Assembly: GCF_038449125.1 (NCBI RefSeq)
Contig: NZ_CP151800.1
Span: forward strand, 1,336,406 to 1,400,405
Direction: 5' to 3'
Length of the DNA stretch: 64,000 nt
Source: Kosakonia sp. BYX6
GTDB taxonomy: Bacteria; Pseudomonadota; Gammaproteobacteria; Enterobacterales; Enterobacteriaceae
Shown: positions 39,370-52,564 of the stretch, piece after piece
How the letters are laid out: every line of letters begins with the position of its first letter
Numbering within the stretch: the first letter of the stretch is position 1
Position numbers and translations under genes: made by a program
The notes under the pieces: generated by a model
The model's input: only the letters and a program-made list of their open reading frames with translations
What the model was told of the DNA's origin: nothing
The model's database searches: none

Positions 39370-40227
39370 CTAATGCCCGTTCGGGGTATTGCGCAAGTAG
39401 ATAATCCAGTAAGTCACGCCGACCAATAAGCCACCGCCGATAATATTGCCAATCGTCACCGGGATCAGGTTGGCGGTAATCATGTTGCTGAACGTCAGCG
39501 CCGGGAAGTTATCTGGCGATGTGTGCACCGCCGCCCAAAAACTTTCCGGTGCGAAATAGCGAATAATGACGGCCAGCGGCAGCAGAAACATATTGGCGAT
39601 ACTGTGCTCAAACCCGCTGGCGACAAACATGCCGATCGGTAACAGCATCGCCATAATTTTGTCGGTTAAGGTGTGGCCGGAATAACTTATCCACACCGCC
39701 AGGCAAACCATCAAATTGCACAACGTGCCGAGGCAAACCGCCTCAATAAAGGTGTGGTGCATTTTATGATCGGCGGTTTGCAACACATTCAGCCCCCACA
39801 AACCATTGCTGCTCATCGCTTGACCGGCAAACCAAATCAGCGCGACAAAGAACAGCGCGCCGACCAAATTGCCGAGATAGACCACCAACCAGTTGACCAG
39901 CAATTGCCGCCAGCTAATCAACCCACTGGCTTTTGCCATTACCGTTAGCACGGTGGAGGTAAACAGATCCGCGCCGCACACCACCACCAGAATCAGGCCG
40001 AGAGAAAAACAGACGCCGCCCGCAAGTTTCGCCAGCTCGCTCGCCGGGGCAGGGCCAGCGGTAACGGTGATATAAAAAACAAAGGCAATAGAAATAAAGA
40101 CGCCCGCCGTGACCGCGAGAAAGAACGACAACTCCTTCTTTTTTGTCACTTTGTATAAGCCTGACTGCTCGGCGACTTTTGCCATTTCCGCAGGAAGTCG
40201 CAGGTCAAACGCGTTGCCGGTATCCAT
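39370..40227 (-). CDS. focB: Formate channel FocB
   Basis: FocB is a formate/nitrite transporter family protein that moves formate across the inner membrane for formate hydrogenlyase. The start at 40227 (AGGAG upstream) gives 285 residues beginning MDTGNAFDLRLPAEMAK. Six membrane segments and FNT-type motifs CGADLFTSTVLTVMAK, NLMVCLAVW and FVASGFEHSIANMF (channel histidine) are present. It is the last gene of the hyf cluster, 124 bases after hyfR. Confidence 0.93.
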   Translation of the reverse strand: MDTGNAFDLRLPAEMAKVAEQSGLYKVTKKKELSFFLAVTAGVFISIAFVFYITVTAGPAPASELAKLAGGVCFSLGLILVVVCGADLFTSTVLTVMAKASGLISWRQLLVNWLVVYLGNLVGALFFVALIWFAGQAMSSNGLWGLNVLQTADHKMHHTFIEAVCLGTLCNLMVCLAVWISYSGHTLTDKIMAMLLPIGMFVASGFEHSIANMFLLPLAVIIRYFAPESFWAAVHTSPDNFPALTFSNMITANLIPVTIGNIIGGGLLVGVTYWIIYLRNTPNGH

Positions 40228-40351
40228 TTGATTCTCCTGATGCATGCCAAAAAGCGAGTCGGCGATTGCCGCAGCAATAGCCTTACCCGCCCTTATATGC
40301 ATAGGGCATACCAGCCGCAACGCGCGGAGCGTTAAGGGGTTCACATAACGA

Positions 40352-42292
<1,941 letters not shown>

Positions 42293-42422
42293 GGATACGC
42301 CACCCTTCCAGATTTACCCGCCATCTTTCGATATGAAGGGGAAGAGTACAATATCCATGCTTTTCGTAGTGTTAAGCGCTTCACGTATAAGAACATGCCC
42401 CAGTATTTGTCTGATAAATAGC

Positions 42423-42836
42423 TCAAGCGACTAACCGCACCATCAGATACAGCGCAGGTTCGTGCGCCATATCCTGCAAATGTTGTAATAGCTGGCGGCT
42501 CCAGCTTCGGTACGGTTCCGCCGCCGTTTTGGACAACGCGACAAACGAAGGCGCTAGCGTATTGACGTGGCTGGCATCGATCACGATTTCCCCAAAGGTT
42601 AATAACCCCTGCATTTTGCGCCGTGCGTCGGCATCTTCAATCAGCGTGAGCCAGTGTTGATACTCGCTGAGCGGGCACTCCAGCGCCACATTGAGACAAT
42701 CGATCACCCCCACGTGGTGACCAATGGCCAGCGAGTAGTACATCACCTGGCGGCTTTTCTCTTCCAGCTCGACGCTGTCATCGACAAACTTTTGCCGCAG
42801 GGTCCAGAACATCACTTTCGTCATGTACTCAGACAT
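42423..42836 (-). CDS. hyfJ: Hydrogenase-4 assembly/maturation protein HyfJ
   Basis: The 137-residue protein begins [20 protein letters not shown]. It is homologous to HycH, needed for maturation of the large subunit in hydrogenase-3. No metal motif is obvious, though [14 protein letters not shown] is the conserved core. Its start overlaps hyfI by eight bases. It is followed by a 130-base gap that probably holds the hyfR promoter. Confidence 0.93.
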   Translation of the reverse strand: MSEYMTKVMFWTLRQKFVDDSVELEEKSRQVMYYSLAIGHHVGVIDCLNVALECPLSEYQHWLTLIEDADARRKMQGLLTFGEIVIDASHVNTLAPSFVALSKTAAEPYRSWSRQLLQHLQDMAHEPALYLMVRLVA

Positions 42837-43599
42837 GGCTGCGCTCCAGTTCCGCCATTAATTGCTGCACGATCACCGTCAAGCGCGGATCGGCCGCTTG
42901 TTGCAGCCAGCCATTGACGCGCTGCGTACTCTGGCTGGCGTCGCCTTCGGTCAACAGGGCGAACAGCCGATCGGTGATTTCGCGCCCCTGACGGTAACCC
43001 GCCAGTTGCCGCGCCAGCCGCTCAATCGTGACGCGCAGCGCCAGCGGCAGCGTCGGCCAGCGCACGCTGGCGGTTTCATTCACCGCTTGCTGGTGGTCAA
43101 CGGCGTGCAGTTTTTGCTCCAGCAAACCCAGCGCCACCGCAAAACCGTGAATGGTTGCCGCAGGCGTCGGCGGGCAACCGGGGATCCAGACATCAATCGG
43201 CACAATGGTGTCGCTGCCGCCCCATACGCAGTAGAGATCGTGGAAAATGCCGCCGCCGACGCCGCACGCGCCGTAAGAGATAGCGATTTTATGATCCGGC
43301 GCTGACTCCCAGGCGCGCAGGGCGGGCATGCGCATCGCGCGGGTTACCGCGCCGGTGAACAGCAAAATGTCGGCGTGGCGCGGTGAGGCCACCACTTTGA
43401 TGCCAAAACGCTCGGCATCAAACAGCGGCGTAATGGCGGCGAAAATTTCGATTTCACAGCCGTTGCAGCCGCCGCAATCCACGCGGTAAACGTAGGCGGA
43501 ACGCTGGATATCGCGCAGCAGAAGCTGCTTCATTTTTTGCGCCGCGTCGTCAAGCTGCACCGGCTGGCTGACATGCTGCGTGAGCACTTTCGATTCCAT
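42829..43599 (-). CDS. hyfI: Hydrogenase-4 small subunit HyfI
   Basis: This is the iron-sulfur subunit related to NuoB and HycG that passes electrons to the NiFe site. The 256-residue protein has [11 protein letters not shown] (Cys42, Cys45, Cys48), [12 protein letters not shown] and IPGCPPTP, the ligands of the proximal [4Fe-4S] cluster. It is soluble and faces the cytoplasm in the complex. It starts two bases after hyfH ends. Confidence 0.95.
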   Translation of the reverse strand: MESKVLTQHVSQPVQLDDAAQKMKQLLLRDIQRSAYVYRVDCGGCNGCEIEIFAAITPLFDAERFGIKVVASPRHADILLFTGAVTRAMRMPALRAWESAPDHKIAISYGACGVGGGIFHDLYCVWGGSDTIVPIDVWIPGCPPTPAATIHGFAVALGLLEQKLHAVDHQQAVNETASVRWPTLPLALRVTIERLARQLAGYRQGREITDRLFALLTEGDASQSTQRVNGWLQQAADPRLTVIVQQLMAELERSHV

Positions 43600-43601
43600 A
43601 C

Positions 43602-44150
43602 TTATGCGCGCTCCTCAAAATAGTAATGAACGTTGTCGCTGCCGCGATGTTCCAGCGCCGCGCGTCGGCGGCAGGCCGGGCAGAGGTCGGCTTGCGCCCG
43701 CAAGGTGTCAGCCTGTTGCGGGGCGTTTTGGTTCAGCGTTAGCAGTTCAACCGCCAGCGCGACAGATTTTTCGGCGGCAAACGCCAGGCCACACTCGCGG
43801 CAGTGCTGCAAACGGAAAGTCGCCCGCACGTACAAATCTGCTTTGTTTGTCACTGCCAGTTCAAACTCTTCCGTTAAGTGGATCGCCCGCGTCGGGCAAA
43901 CCTCTTCACAGCGCCCGCAGTAGATGCAGCGGCCAATAAACAGTTGCCAAACGCGGCTGTTGTTCGCCGTATCGGTTTCCATGGTCAACGCGTTTGCCGG
44001 GCAGGCATTGGTACAGGCGCCGCAGGCAATGCATTGCAACGGATCGAGTTCCGGCTTACCACGAAACCCCGGGCACACCTCCAGCGGCGCGAACGGATAT
44101 TTCACGGTCGGCTCGCCCGCTCTGAGAATGGTTTTCAACAATTTCAGCAT
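43602..44150 (-). CDS. hyfH: Hydrogenase-4 ferredoxin-type subunit HyfH
   Basis: The 182-residue protein is related to HycF and NuoI, with two [4Fe-4S] motifs: [12 protein letters not shown] and [14 protein letters not shown]-terminal zinc-finger-like region has CRECG and CPACRR. It carries electrons between the formate dehydrogenase side and HyfI. It lies within the operon, 11 bases after hyfG. Confidence 0.95.
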   Translation of the reverse strand: MLKLLKTILRAGEPTVKYPFAPLEVCPGFRGKPELDPLQCIACGACTNACPANALTMETDTANNSRVWQLFIGRCIYCGRCEEVCPTRAIHLTEEFELAVTNKADLYVRATFRLQHCRECGLAFAAEKSVALAVELLTLNQNAPQQADTLRAQADLCPACRRRAALEHRGSDNVHYYFEERA

Positions 44151-44161
44151 CGTTTCTTTCC

Positions 44162-45895
44162 TTACTTCAGCGGCGAATGGCGACGTTCAATGCCGTAACG
44201 TTCGATCTCTTTGTAGGGCACGGTGGTCGATTTGCGTTTACGGATATCCACCAGCGTCACGCGGTCGGTGCACGAATAACAGGGATCGAGGCTGCCGATA
44301 ATCAGCGGCGCGTCGGAAACGGTATTGCCGCGCAGCATATAACGCAGCACCGGCCAGTTGGCATAAGTCGCCGCGCGACAGCGCCAGCGATAGAGCTTCT
44401 GGTTATCGCCGAGCATGCTCCAGTGCACATCTTCTCCGCGCGGCGCTTCGACATAGCCGAGGGCGAATTTGTGCGGCTGATAGCGAAAGCCTTCGGTCAG
44501 CAGCGGCGTGTCTGGCAGGTTATCGAGGGCGAATTCAATCATCGCCAGTGAATCGAACACCTCTTTCACCCGCACCATGACACGCGAAAAGACATCGCCA
44601 TCGGGCCAGGTAAACAGCGTTTTCGGCAGACTGCCGTAATCGGCATACGGGTGATCGAAACGCAAATCGCGGGCAAAACCGCTGCCGCGGATCAGCGGCC
44701 CCACCGGGCTGTAATCCCGCGCGACTTGCCGGTCGAGGATGCCAACACCTTGAGTACGCTGCGCCATATTCGGCGTCGAGAGCAGCATATCCACCAGTTG
44801 CGACACCTCGGCGCGCATCTCTTTCACCAGCTGAATCGTTTTGACGCGCTGCTCTTTTAAAATGTCGCGGCGAATACCGCCAATCAGATTCAGACCGTAG
44901 GTTTTGCGCGAACCGGTCAGCAACTCCGCCATGGTCATCGACTTTTCGCGGATGCGGAAAAACTGCATAAACCCGGTGTCGAAACCGACAAAGTGGCTGG
45001 AAAGGCCAATATTCAGCAAATGGCTGTGCAGCCGTTCAACTTCCAGCAACACCGAGCGGATAGAATGCGCACGCTGCGGCACCACAATGCCGAGGGCGTT
45101 TTCCACCGAGGTGGTGTAAGCCACGCTGTGGGCGAAACCGCAAATGCCGCACACGCGATCCGACAGGAAGGTCACTTCGTTATAACCCATGCGGGTTTCC
45201 GCCAGTTTTTCCATGCCGCGATGGACATAAAACAGGCGGTAATCAGCATCGACAATCCGTTCTCCATCAACAAACAGGCGGAAATGGCCCGGTTCGTCCG
45301 AGGTGATATGCAGCGGGCCGATGGGCACAATGCGCGCCGAATTGCCGCCATCGTTGATAAACGAATAGTTCTCCGTATCGCTGGTTGGCTCCGGGCGCAG
45401 GCGGTAATCCATGGTGTCTTTGCGCAGCGGATGCAGATCGTCCGGCCAGTCGTCCGGCAGCACCAGGCGGCGTTGATCCGGCAAACCGACCGGGATCAGC
45501 CCGTACATATCGCGGATCTCACGCTCGCCCCATACCGCCGCCGGCACGCGCGGCGTGACGGACGGAAACTCGCGCGTCTCGGCATCGACCAGCGCTTTCA
45601 CCACGATCCAGCACTTTTCCGCACCTTCCATCGACAGGGCGTAATAGACCGCGTAATGGCCGTTCAGAGTTCGTTCGTCATTGCCAAACAGCACCGGCAG
45701 CCAGCCGTCATGCTGGTAATAGAGGTAGTGCACAATTTCCGGCAGTTGATTGAGTTTTACCGTAATGGTGACTTGTTCGAAGGTTTGCCGCTCCTCATCC
45801 AGCACCGCGCCGGGAAACTGTTGTTTAAGCGCAGCAAGACAGGCGTTGCCGCGAGGTTGCTGAAGATTCACGCTGGCTAAATAACTCACTTTCAC
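44162..45895 (-). CDS. hyfG: Hydrogenase-4 large subunit HyfG
   Basis: This 577-residue protein holds the NiFe active site. Residues 1-170 resemble NuoC and the rest NuoD/HycE. The four nickel-iron ligand cysteines are in [11 protein letters not shown] (Cys249, Cys252) and DPCYSCTDR (Cys539, Cys542). A 32-residue tail after Arg545 matches the C-terminal peptide removed from HycE by HycI during maturation. No maturation protease or hyp genes lie in the window. It overlaps hyfF by four bases. Confidence 0.96.
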   Translation of the reverse strand: MKVSYLASVNLQQPRGNACLAALKQQFPGAVLDEERQTFEQVTITVKLNQLPEIVHYLYYQHDGWLPVLFGNDERTLNGHYAVYYALSMEGAEKCWIVVKALVDAETREFPSVTPRVPAAVWGEREIRDMYGLIPVGLPDQRRLVLPDDWPDDLHPLRKDTMDYRLRPEPTSDTENYSFINDGGNSARIVPIGPLHITSDEPGHFRLFVDGERIVDADYRLFYVHRGMEKLAETRMGYNEVTFLSDRVCGICGFAHSVAYTTSVENALGIVVPQRAHSIRSVLLEVERLHSHLLNIGLSSHFVGFDTGFMQFFRIREKSMTMAELLTGSRKTYGLNLIGGIRRDILKEQRVKTIQLVKEMRAEVSQLVDMLLSTPNMAQRTQGVGILDRQVARDYSPVGPLIRGSGFARDLRFDHPYADYGSLPKTLFTWPDGDVFSRVMVRVKEVFDSLAMIEFALDNLPDTPLLTEGFRYQPHKFALGYVEAPRGEDVHWSMLGDNQKLYRWRCRAATYANWPVLRYMLRGNTVSDAPLIIGSLDPCYSCTDRVTLVDIRKRKSTTVPYKEIERYGIERRHSPLK

Positions 45896-47460
45896 TCTCC
45901 CTGGAGATGCGATGCGGTGGTGTCAAAAGAGGCCCACAGCCAGCTCAGCTGCGTGGGATGTTCATCGTTGCCGGACAACACAATGCTCGACGCGCCCGCC
46001 AGCAGGCGGCTGACCGGCTGCGGAATATGCGTGCCCATCACCAGCATCATCACCAGTAACACCACCATCGGCGCGGTGGTGAGCCAGCCCAGTTCGCCGG
46101 TTGCGACTTGCTGCGGCGGCGCGGCGAACAGCACTTTCGCCACCATGCGCACCAGCCCGCCGAGCACCAGCGTCAGCAAGAGCAGCAACAGCAGCGTGAC
46201 GGCCAGGTGTTCTGCCGCCAGCCCGGCGGTGACGGTCATAAATTCACTGAGGAAGATATTGAATGGCGGCATCCCGCCGAGCGCCAACGCGCCGCCGCCG
46301 AGCAACACGGCGGTGAACGGCATTACTTTCAACATGCCGCACACCACATCGATATTGCGGGTGCCGTACTTGAGCAGCACATTGCCGGAGCCGCAAAACA
46401 GCAGGGTTTTCGCGAGGCTGTGATTGAGCGTGTGCAACAGCGCCGCCAGAATCCCCAGCGGGCCGCCAATGCCGAGCGCAACGGCGACCAGCCCCATGTT
46501 TTCCACGCTGGAGTAGGCCAGCAGGCGTTTCATATCCTGCTGCACCAGAATGAAAAACGCGGCGACGCCGACCGACAGCAGGCCAAAAATCAGCAGCAGT
46601 CGGTTCGGGAAGGTGTCGCCAATGGCGTGGCAAATGATGATGTAGTAACGAATCAACACCAGCAGTGCGCAGTTAAGCAGTACCGCAGAGAGCAGGGCGC
46701 TGACCGGGCTGGGCGCTTCGCTGTGCGCATCCGGCAACCAGGCGTGCATTGGAAACAGCCCGGTTTTGGTGCCAAAGCCAATCAGCACAAACACAAACGC
46801 CAGCACCATCAGCGTCGGGTCAAGCTGGCTGCTCTCTTTCAACACTTCTGTCCAGAAGATGGCGTTTTCCGGTTGCGCCATAAAACTGGCGGCGTTGGCA
46901 TACACCAGCACCGTGCCGAACAGGCCAAAGGCGACGCCAACGGTACAAATGATGATGTATTTCCACGCCGCTTCCAGCGATGAACGCTGGCCGTAAATGC
47001 CGACCAGAAACGCCGAACTCAGCGTGGTGGCTTCAATCGCCGCCCACATCACAATCAGGTTATTGCTGGTGACCACTAACAGCATGGTGAACAGGAACAG
47101 ATGGAAAAAGCCGTAGTAGTAACAAAGCGTCGGGACGCTGATTTCGCCGTGATCCACTTCATGGCGCATATAGCCAATCGAATAAAGCCCGGTGAGAAAG
47201 CCGATAACGCCCAGTAACGACAGGAACAAACCGCTCAGGCTGTCGATGTGCAGCCAGCGATGCGCGGCGAAGATTTCCCCTTCGCCCACCGCTTCGGTCA
47301 CTGTCCACAGGGCGATGACCAACAGCAGCGTAATTCCCAGCGTATGTATAGCCGTCACAAGCGTGCGCGCCGCGTTGCCGCGCAGGCGGCAGGCGAAACA
47401 CAACGCGGAGATGACTAACGGCGTCAGCAGTAACAACGTGAACATCAATGCGTGACTCAT
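45892..47460 (-). CDS. hyfF: Hydrogenase-4 membrane subunit HyfF
   Basis: The 522-residue, multi-spanning protein of the NuoL/M/N antiporter-like family has about 14 hydrophobic segments. Conserved charged motifs are [41 protein letters not shown] and [15 protein letters not shown]. It is one of the extra proton-pump-like subunits that distinguish hydrogenase-4 from hydrogenase-3. Whether it pumps protons is inferred. It is four bases from hyfE. Confidence 0.95.
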   Translation of the reverse strand: MSHALMFTLLLLTPLVISALCFACRLRGNAARTLVTAIHTLGITLLLVIALWTVTEAVGEGEIFAAHRWLHIDSLSGLFLSLLGVIGFLTGLYSIGYMRHEVDHGEISVPTLCYYYGFFHLFLFTMLLVVTSNNLIVMWAAIEATTLSSAFLVGIYGQRSSLEAAWKYIIICTVGVAFGLFGTVLVYANAASFMAQPENAIFWTEVLKESSQLDPTLMVLAFVFVLIGFGTKTGLFPMHAWLPDAHSEAPSPVSALLSAVLLNCALLVLIRYYIIICHAIGDTFPNRLLLIFGLLSVGVAAFFILVQQDMKRLLAYSSVENMGLVAVALGIGGPLGILAALLHTLNHSLAKTLLFCGSGNVLLKYGTRNIDVVCGMLKVMPFTAVLLGGGALALGGMPPFNIFLSEFMTVTAGLAAEHLAVTLLLLLLLTLVLGGLVRMVAKVLFAAPPQQVATGELGWLTTAPMVVLLVMMLVMGTHIPQPVSRLLAGASSIVLSGNDEHPTQLSWLWASFDTTASHLQGE

Positions 47461-47464
47461 GGTG

Positions 47465-48115
47465 TTATCCCTTCAGCGCCGTAAGGTTGTTAACGTCCAG
47501 CGTGCCGTGGGTGCGCCAGATTTTCCGTGCCAGCAGCACCATCACGATCACCGCGAAAATGGCGTCAGTTGCAATGCCGATTTCCACCAGCTCCGGCGCG
47601 CGCCAGGCGAGCAGCGCCAGCACCAGATGCGAGCCGTTTTCCATCAGGCAGTAGCCGAACACCTGCCGCAAAATATTGCGCTGGCTGATAATGCACAGCA
47701 GCCCGAGCAGGAAGTGGCCGAGCGCGACGGCGAGCGCGGGTTTGAGTTGCGCGATCATCGGCAACTGCACTGGGCGCACCACAAACCAGCACAGCAGCAC
47801 AATGCCCGCCGCCATCAGCACTAACGTTGCCGGGCCAAACAGCCTTTCATCCGCGCCGTCTGGCGCCATTTTGCGAAACGCATAGCCCATGATCAGCGGC
47901 ACCAGCAGCACCTTGGTGAAGAAGGCGCTGAACGACCACATCAGCAGTTGCTCAGCGTCCAGCAACTGCGACAGGGTGAAGAAAATAGACACCAGCACCA
48001 GCGATTGCAGGGCATACAACCAGCAAGAGACGGCGTAGCGTCTGGCGCAGGTGACCAGCAGCGAGGTGAACATCATCAGCCCCGCCAGGTTGTTAACGAT
48101 CAAGGTTCCCGTCAT
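47465..48115 (-). CDS. hyfE: Hydrogenase-4 membrane subunit HyfE
   Basis: The start at 48115 gives 216 residues ([15 protein letters not shown]), equal to E. coli HyfE. Upstream in-frame starts would overlap hyfD and are not preferred. The protein has about seven membrane segments; the N-terminal part is NuoK-like, and the C-terminal part ends [20 protein letters not shown]. It is specific to hydrogenase-4-type complexes. Confidence 0.93.
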   Translation of the reverse strand: MTGTLIVNNLAGLMMFTSLLVTCARRYAVSCWLYALQSLVLVSIFFTLSQLLDAEQLLMWSFSAFFTKVLLVPLIMGYAFRKMAPDGADERLFGPATLVLMAAGIVLLCWFVVRPVQLPMIAQLKPALAVALGHFLLGLLCIISQRNILRQVFGYCLMENGSHLVLALLAWRAPELVEIGIATDAIFAVIVMVLLARKIWRTHGTLDVNNLTALKG

Positions 48116-48125
48116 CATCGATTCC

Positions 48126-49565
48126 TTATCCAAGCCACGCCGCAGCAATCACGCTTGAGCACAGCGACATCACAACAAGAATGACCAGCACCAATTTCAT
48201 GGCGTAAGGCAGCGGCGCGGCCTGTGCCACCTCTTCGCTCGGTTCACCCGGCACCACGCGCCCGAACCAGTAGATAAACCAGCCGAAGCTGGCGACGGAT
48301 TCCACCAGCGCCAGAATCATCACCGGCAGCAAAATCGGGTAGTGGTTAGTGAGGGCAAACCCGGCGGCGAACAGCGGGAATTTGCTGAAAAAGCCGTTAA
48401 ACGGCGGCACGCCGGTAATCGCCAGCGCGGCGACGCAAAAGCCGATTCCCGCCAGCGGCAATGTCCGCATGACCCCGCGTAGACGCGGTAACATGCGCGT
48501 GCCGCAACTGAAACTGAGCGCGCCCGCCACCAGGAAGAACAGGCTTTTGGCAAACGCGTGGTTGAAGATGTAAACAATCCCGGCTTTGAAGGCTAACGGC
48601 GAGCCGAAGGTGGAGAGCGACAGCGCGAGGAAAATCCACGCCAGTTGTGAAATGGTCGACCACGCCAGCAGCCGTTTCATATCTTTTTGCGGCAGGTACA
48701 TCAAAAAGCCGTACACCAGTGTCAGCGTCGCCATTGTCACGCCAACCCAGCCAATGACATGCGGGACTTCGCCGCCCGCGGCAATCGCGCGGGCAAAAAT
48801 ATACACCCCGACTTTCACCATCGACGCGGCATGTAAGTACGCACTCACTGGCGTTGGCGCTTCCATCGCATCCGGCAGCCAGGCCTGTAATGGCAGTTGC
48901 GCGGATTTGCCCCACGCGGCAAACAGAATGCCGCCGTAGACCAAATACGTCGCTGTTCCCTGCAACTGGCTGATGGCGCTGAGCGCAAACGTGCCGGTAT
49001 TAAGAAACAAGGTTGCCGCCGCCAGGTATAAACCCAGCGAACCGACGTGGGTGATCAGCAGCGCTTTCATCGCCGAGCGCTGGGATTTTTCACTCTGGTA
49101 ATAGCTGATCAGCGCCCACGAACAGCCGCCAGTGATTTCGAAAAACAGCAACTGCCCGAGCAGCGTCGAAGAGAGCACCAGCCCGGACATCGCGCCGATA
49201 AAAATCAGCAAAAACGCGTAGTAGCGGTTGCTGCCATCATGCGGATGTTCGCGGTTGGCGCGGGTCAGGTAACCGGTGGAGTAAACCACCACCAGCAGGC
49301 CGAGAAACACCACCACAAACAGAATTAACGTGCTGATGCGATCGACCAGCATGCCAAACAACGCTACCTGGCCCGCTGCCAGCAGCGGCAGATCCACCGA
49401 TTCGCTGCCCGCGCGGTAAAAATGGTACGCCAGCAGCACGGTGGCAACCGTCGCCAGCAACGCGAAAACGCTGGCCAGTTGCGGGGCGGTTTGCCGGGGA
49501 GCCAACGAGACGACCAGCGCGCCGACAAAGGGCAGCAGCAACGTCGTCAGAGCAAGAGTTTCCAT
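48126..49565 (-). CDS. hyfD: Hydrogenase-4 membrane subunit HyfD
   Basis: The start at 49565 gives 479 residues (METLALTTLLLPFVG), as in E. coli. It is a NuoL/N-type antiporter-like subunit with about 14 membrane segments. Motifs include FFEITGGCSWALISYY (key Glu), AWLPDAMEAPTPVSAYLHA and FNHAFAKSLFFL. It lies 16 bases after hyfC. Confidence 0.94.
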   Translation of the reverse strand: METLALTTLLLPFVGALVVSLAPRQTAPQLASVFALLATVATVLLAYHFYRAGSESVDLPLLAAGQVALFGMLVDRISTLILFVVVFLGLLVVVYSTGYLTRANREHPHDGSNRYYAFLLIFIGAMSGLVLSSTLLGQLLFFEITGGCSWALISYYQSEKSQRSAMKALLITHVGSLGLYLAAATLFLNTGTFALSAISQLQGTATYLVYGGILFAAWGKSAQLPLQAWLPDAMEAPTPVSAYLHAASMVKVGVYIFARAIAAGGEVPHVIGWVGVTMATLTLVYGFLMYLPQKDMKRLLAWSTISQLAWIFLALSLSTFGSPLAFKAGIVYIFNHAFAKSLFFLVAGALSFSCGTRMLPRLRGVMRTLPLAGIGFCVAALAITGVPPFNGFFSKFPLFAAGFALTNHYPILLPVMILALVESVASFGWFIYWFGRVVPGEPSEEVAQAAPLPYAMKLVLVILVVMSLCSSVIAAAWLG

Positions 49566-49581
49566 AATATGCCAGTGCTCC

Positions 49582-50529
49582 TTACAAACCGGTGAGCCAG
49601 AGAACATAAGAGAGCGCAGCCAGACTAAAGCCGAGCCAGGTAAGGTGGTGCGTCAGCAAAAAGCGCCCGCGCGCCAGCGAATTTTCCACCAGCGATGCCA
49701 GCGCAAACACCACCAGCAGCTTGAGCAGCGTGACGACCAGCGACAGCGCCATCGCGCCGGGGCTGAGTGTCGCGGCATTGCCGAAGGGGAAAAACAGCGC
49801 GAGGAACAGCGAGGCCATCACCACTTGTTTCAGGCCAATCCCCCATTTCACCAGCGCCAGACCCGCGCCGGAGTATTCGGTCAGCGGCCCTTCCTGCAAC
49901 TCCTGTTCTGCTTCCGCCACATCGAAGGGGATTTTGCCCATTTCGATAAAGCAGGCGAAACCGCAGGCCAGCAGCGCCAGCAACGTGGCTACCGGCGAAA
50001 TCCAGCCCGCTGCCAGCGTGTTGCTGATGGCGCTGATATTGGTGGAACCCGCCAGCAGCGCCAGCACCAGTAACGAGAGGATCAGCATTGGCTCGACCAG
50101 AATCCCCAACGTCAACTCACGGCTGGCGCCGAGGCCGGAAAAGGGGCTGCCGGTATCAAGGCCGGAAAGGGCAAAGAAAAAGCGAAACAGAGCGAAGAGA
50201 TAAATCAAGGTAATCAGATCGCCCGCCCCGGCAAACGGCGAGGTGCGGATCAACAGCGGCAGCGTCATCGCCACCAGCAGCATGCTGCTCAGTAACACCC
50301 ACGGCATCACGCGGAACATCAGGCCGGACGACGCCGGTGCGACCGCCTGGCGTTTCAGCAGCTTTTGCAGATCGCGGTAATCCTGCCAAATCCCCGGCCC
50401 GCGCCGGGAGTGCATGCGGGCGCGAATTTGCCGCGACACGCCGGTAAACAGCGGCGTCAGCGCCAGCAAAACAGCCGCCTGGCAGAGCGCAAACAGCCCA
50501 AGTGACCACGCCGAAATCTGTTCTGTCAT
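49582..50529 (-). CDS. hyfC: Hydrogenase-4 membrane subunit HyfC
   Basis: HyfC is the NuoH/HycD-like subunit that anchors the soluble arm to the membrane. The start at 50529 (GGAGGG upstream) gives 315 residues, MTEQISAWSLGLF, as in E. coli. The family motifs RMHSRRGPGIWQDYRD and EMGKIPFDVAEAEQELQEGPLTEYSG are complete. Confidence 0.95.
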   Translation of the reverse strand: MTEQISAWSLGLFALCQAAVLLALTPLFTGVSRQIRARMHSRRGPGIWQDYRDLQKLLKRQAVAPASSGLMFRVMPWVLLSSMLLVAMTLPLLIRTSPFAGAGDLITLIYLFALFRFFFALSGLDTGSPFSGLGASRELTLGILVEPMLILSLLVLALLAGSTNISAISNTLAAGWISPVATLLALLACGFACFIEMGKIPFDVAEAEQELQEGPLTEYSGAGLALVKWGIGLKQVVMASLFLALFFPFGNAATLSPGAMALSLVVTLLKLLVVFALASLVENSLARGRFLLTHHLTWLGFSLAALSYVLWLTGL

Positions 50530-50542
50530 TGTTGTTCCCTCC

Positions 50543-52564
50543 TCATAGCGCAATCGTCAGCAGCAGGACCACTAGCGCGGCAATCACATACAGGCAGTAG
50601 AGCCGGAAATCCCCGCTTTGCAGGGTCTGCACCACGCGGGCAACGCGCTGGGTAGCGCTCACCAGCGGGCGAATAATGCGCTCATCCCAAAACGGCTCTG
50701 TGCGCGTTGCCGCCTGCGTAATCCCGCCGAGGCTGCGTTGCAAACCAACCGATGGATCAAGCTGTTGGCGCAGGCGATAGAGCGGGCCAAACATCACGCG
50801 CAATGGCTGGGTAAAGCTGCCCGCCGACGGCGCCATGCCTTTTTCCCACGCGTAGCCGCATGCCCAGGCCTCACCACTGCGGCGAAAAGCCCCCCGGCTC
50901 TGGCGGTTGAGATACCAGAGCAAACCGGGCAGCAGCGGCAATGCCAGCAACAGCAGGAAAACGGTGGAAGGGGCGAGCATCGCTTGTTGCGCGTCGCCGG
51001 GGATCAGCGTTGCGCCCTGTGCGACAGCCAGTGACGTCGGCGGTATTAAGGAGAGGGCGACCTGCATCAGATGCGGTGCGATAACGCTGGCACCGACACC
51101 CGCCAACACACAAAGCAGCGCCAGCGCCGCCATGGCGATGACCATCGGCCACGGCACTTCCCGCGCCTGGTCGGCTTTTTCGCTGCGGGCATTGCCGCAA
51201 AAACTGACGCCGTAAACTTTGACAAAACACATTGCCGCCAGCGCCCCGGTGATCGCCAGCATCACAATGGCAATCGGGCCAGCAAGACGGGGAATGATCG
51301 CGTCGATGCGCGTCAGTGAAAACAGTGATTGATAGGTGTACCACTCGCTGATAAAGCCATTGAGCGGTGGCATGGCGGAAATTGCCAGGCATCCCACCAG
51401 AAACGCGCCCGCTGTCCACGGCATACGTTTGGCGAGAGCGCCCATCTTTTCCATATCCCGCGTGTGCAGGCGGTAGATAATTGCCCCGGCGCCGAGAAAC
51501 AGCAGGCCTTTAAACAGCGCGTGGTTGAGCAGGTGAAACAGCGCGCCGAGCAGGCCGACGGCGGCAATCACCGGCTGATGCAACGCAATGCCCGCCATCC
51601 CAACGCCCACGCCCATCAAAATGATGCCGATGTTTTCCACCGTGTGCCACGCCAGCAGGCGTTTGATGTCGTGCTCCGCCAGTGCGTAGAGCACGCCGAG
51701 CACCGAGGAGACCGCGCCAAACGCCAGTACCACCACGCCCCACCACAGCGGAATGCCGCTATGCGCGAGCAAGTCGATGCCGACTTTGATAATGCCGAAA
51801 ATGCCGATTTTCACCATCACGCCGGACATCAACGCCGACGCGTGGGACGGCGCAGCCGGGTGTGCGCGCGGCAACCAACTGTGCAGCGGCAGCATCCCCG
51901 CTTTCGCGCCAAAACCGAAAAAAGCCAGCAGGAACACCGCTGAAGCTGTGCCGGGAGAAAGCGACAGGGCGCGGAAGCTGGCGAAATCCAGGCTACCGCT
52001 TTGCCGCCACATCAGGAAGAAGGCCACCATGATCAGCACTGAACCGGCGTGGGCGATAAAAAAGTAGAGCATCCCGGCGCGGATCGACTCGTCATCCTGG
52101 TCCGTTATCACCAGGAACCACGACGCGAGGGACATCATTTCAAACAGCACGATGAACCAGAAGGCGTTATCCATCACCACCAGGCCGACCATGGAAGCGA
52201 TAAACAGGTTCATAAAAAAGCCCATCGCCCCCGGCCCTTTGCCGAGATATTCGCGCACGTAAGAGAGTGAATAAAGCCCGCACAGCGTCACCAGTAGCGA
52301 AATCACCAGCAGCATAAAGGCGCTCAGGCTGTCCATGCGCACCACGAAATGGGCGAAATCAAACGGGCCAATGGCCTGCCAGCTCAGCACCTCGCCGCCG
52401 TTGAGCGCCATAATGGCACTGGCAACGCCCAGTACGCCGCCGAGCATCGCCGAGATGCCCGCGACCTGTATTGCCAACGTCTGCTGGCGGGCGAGTAACA
52501 GTGACGCCACGCCACCGGCAACGTACAGCGCGATTGACCACATCAATAATTGCAGGGCATCCAT
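50543..52564 (-). CDS. hyfB: Hydrogenase-4 membrane subunit HyfB
   Basis: The start at 52564 (MDALQLLMWSIALY) gives 673 residues. The frame is open for 61 further codons inside hyfA, but those overlap the ferredoxin gene. It is a NuoL-type antiporter-like subunit similar to HycC, with about 16 membrane segments. Key motifs are FWFIVLFEMMSLASWFLV, MLPLHSWLPRAHPAAPSHASALMSG and LLNHALFKGLLFL. The ATG shares one base with the hyfA stop (TAATG). Confidence 0.95.
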   Translation of the reverse strand: MDALQLLMWSIALYVAGGVASLLLARQQTLAIQVAGISAMLGGVLGVASAIMALNGGEVLSWQAIGPFDFAHFVVRMDSLSAFMLLVISLLVTLCGLYSLSYVREYLGKGPGAMGFFMNLFIASMVGLVVMDNAFWFIVLFEMMSLASWFLVITDQDDESIRAGMLYFFIAHAGSVLIMVAFFLMWRQSGSLDFASFRALSLSPGTASAVFLLAFFGFGAKAGMLPLHSWLPRAHPAAPSHASALMSGVMVKIGIFGIIKVGIDLLAHSGIPLWWGVVVLAFGAVSSVLGVLYALAEHDIKRLLAWHTVENIGIILMGVGVGMAGIALHQPVIAAVGLLGALFHLLNHALFKGLLFLGAGAIIYRLHTRDMEKMGALAKRMPWTAGAFLVGCLAISAMPPLNGFISEWYTYQSLFSLTRIDAIIPRLAGPIAIVMLAITGALAAMCFVKVYGVSFCGNARSEKADQAREVPWPMVIAMAALALLCVLAGVGASVIAPHLMQVALSLIPPTSLAVAQGATLIPGDAQQAMLAPSTVFLLLLALPLLPGLLWYLNRQSRGAFRRSGEAWACGYAWEKGMAPSAGSFTQPLRVMFGPLYRLRQQLDPSVGLQRSLGGITQAATRTEPFWDERIIRPLVSATQRVARVVQTLQSGDFRLYCLYVIAALVVLLLTIAL

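Noticed and set aside
44993..46983. Long plus-strand open frames opposite hyfG and hyfF
   Set aside because: Arg/His/Gln-rich shadows of high-GC membrane-protein genes; no start signals.
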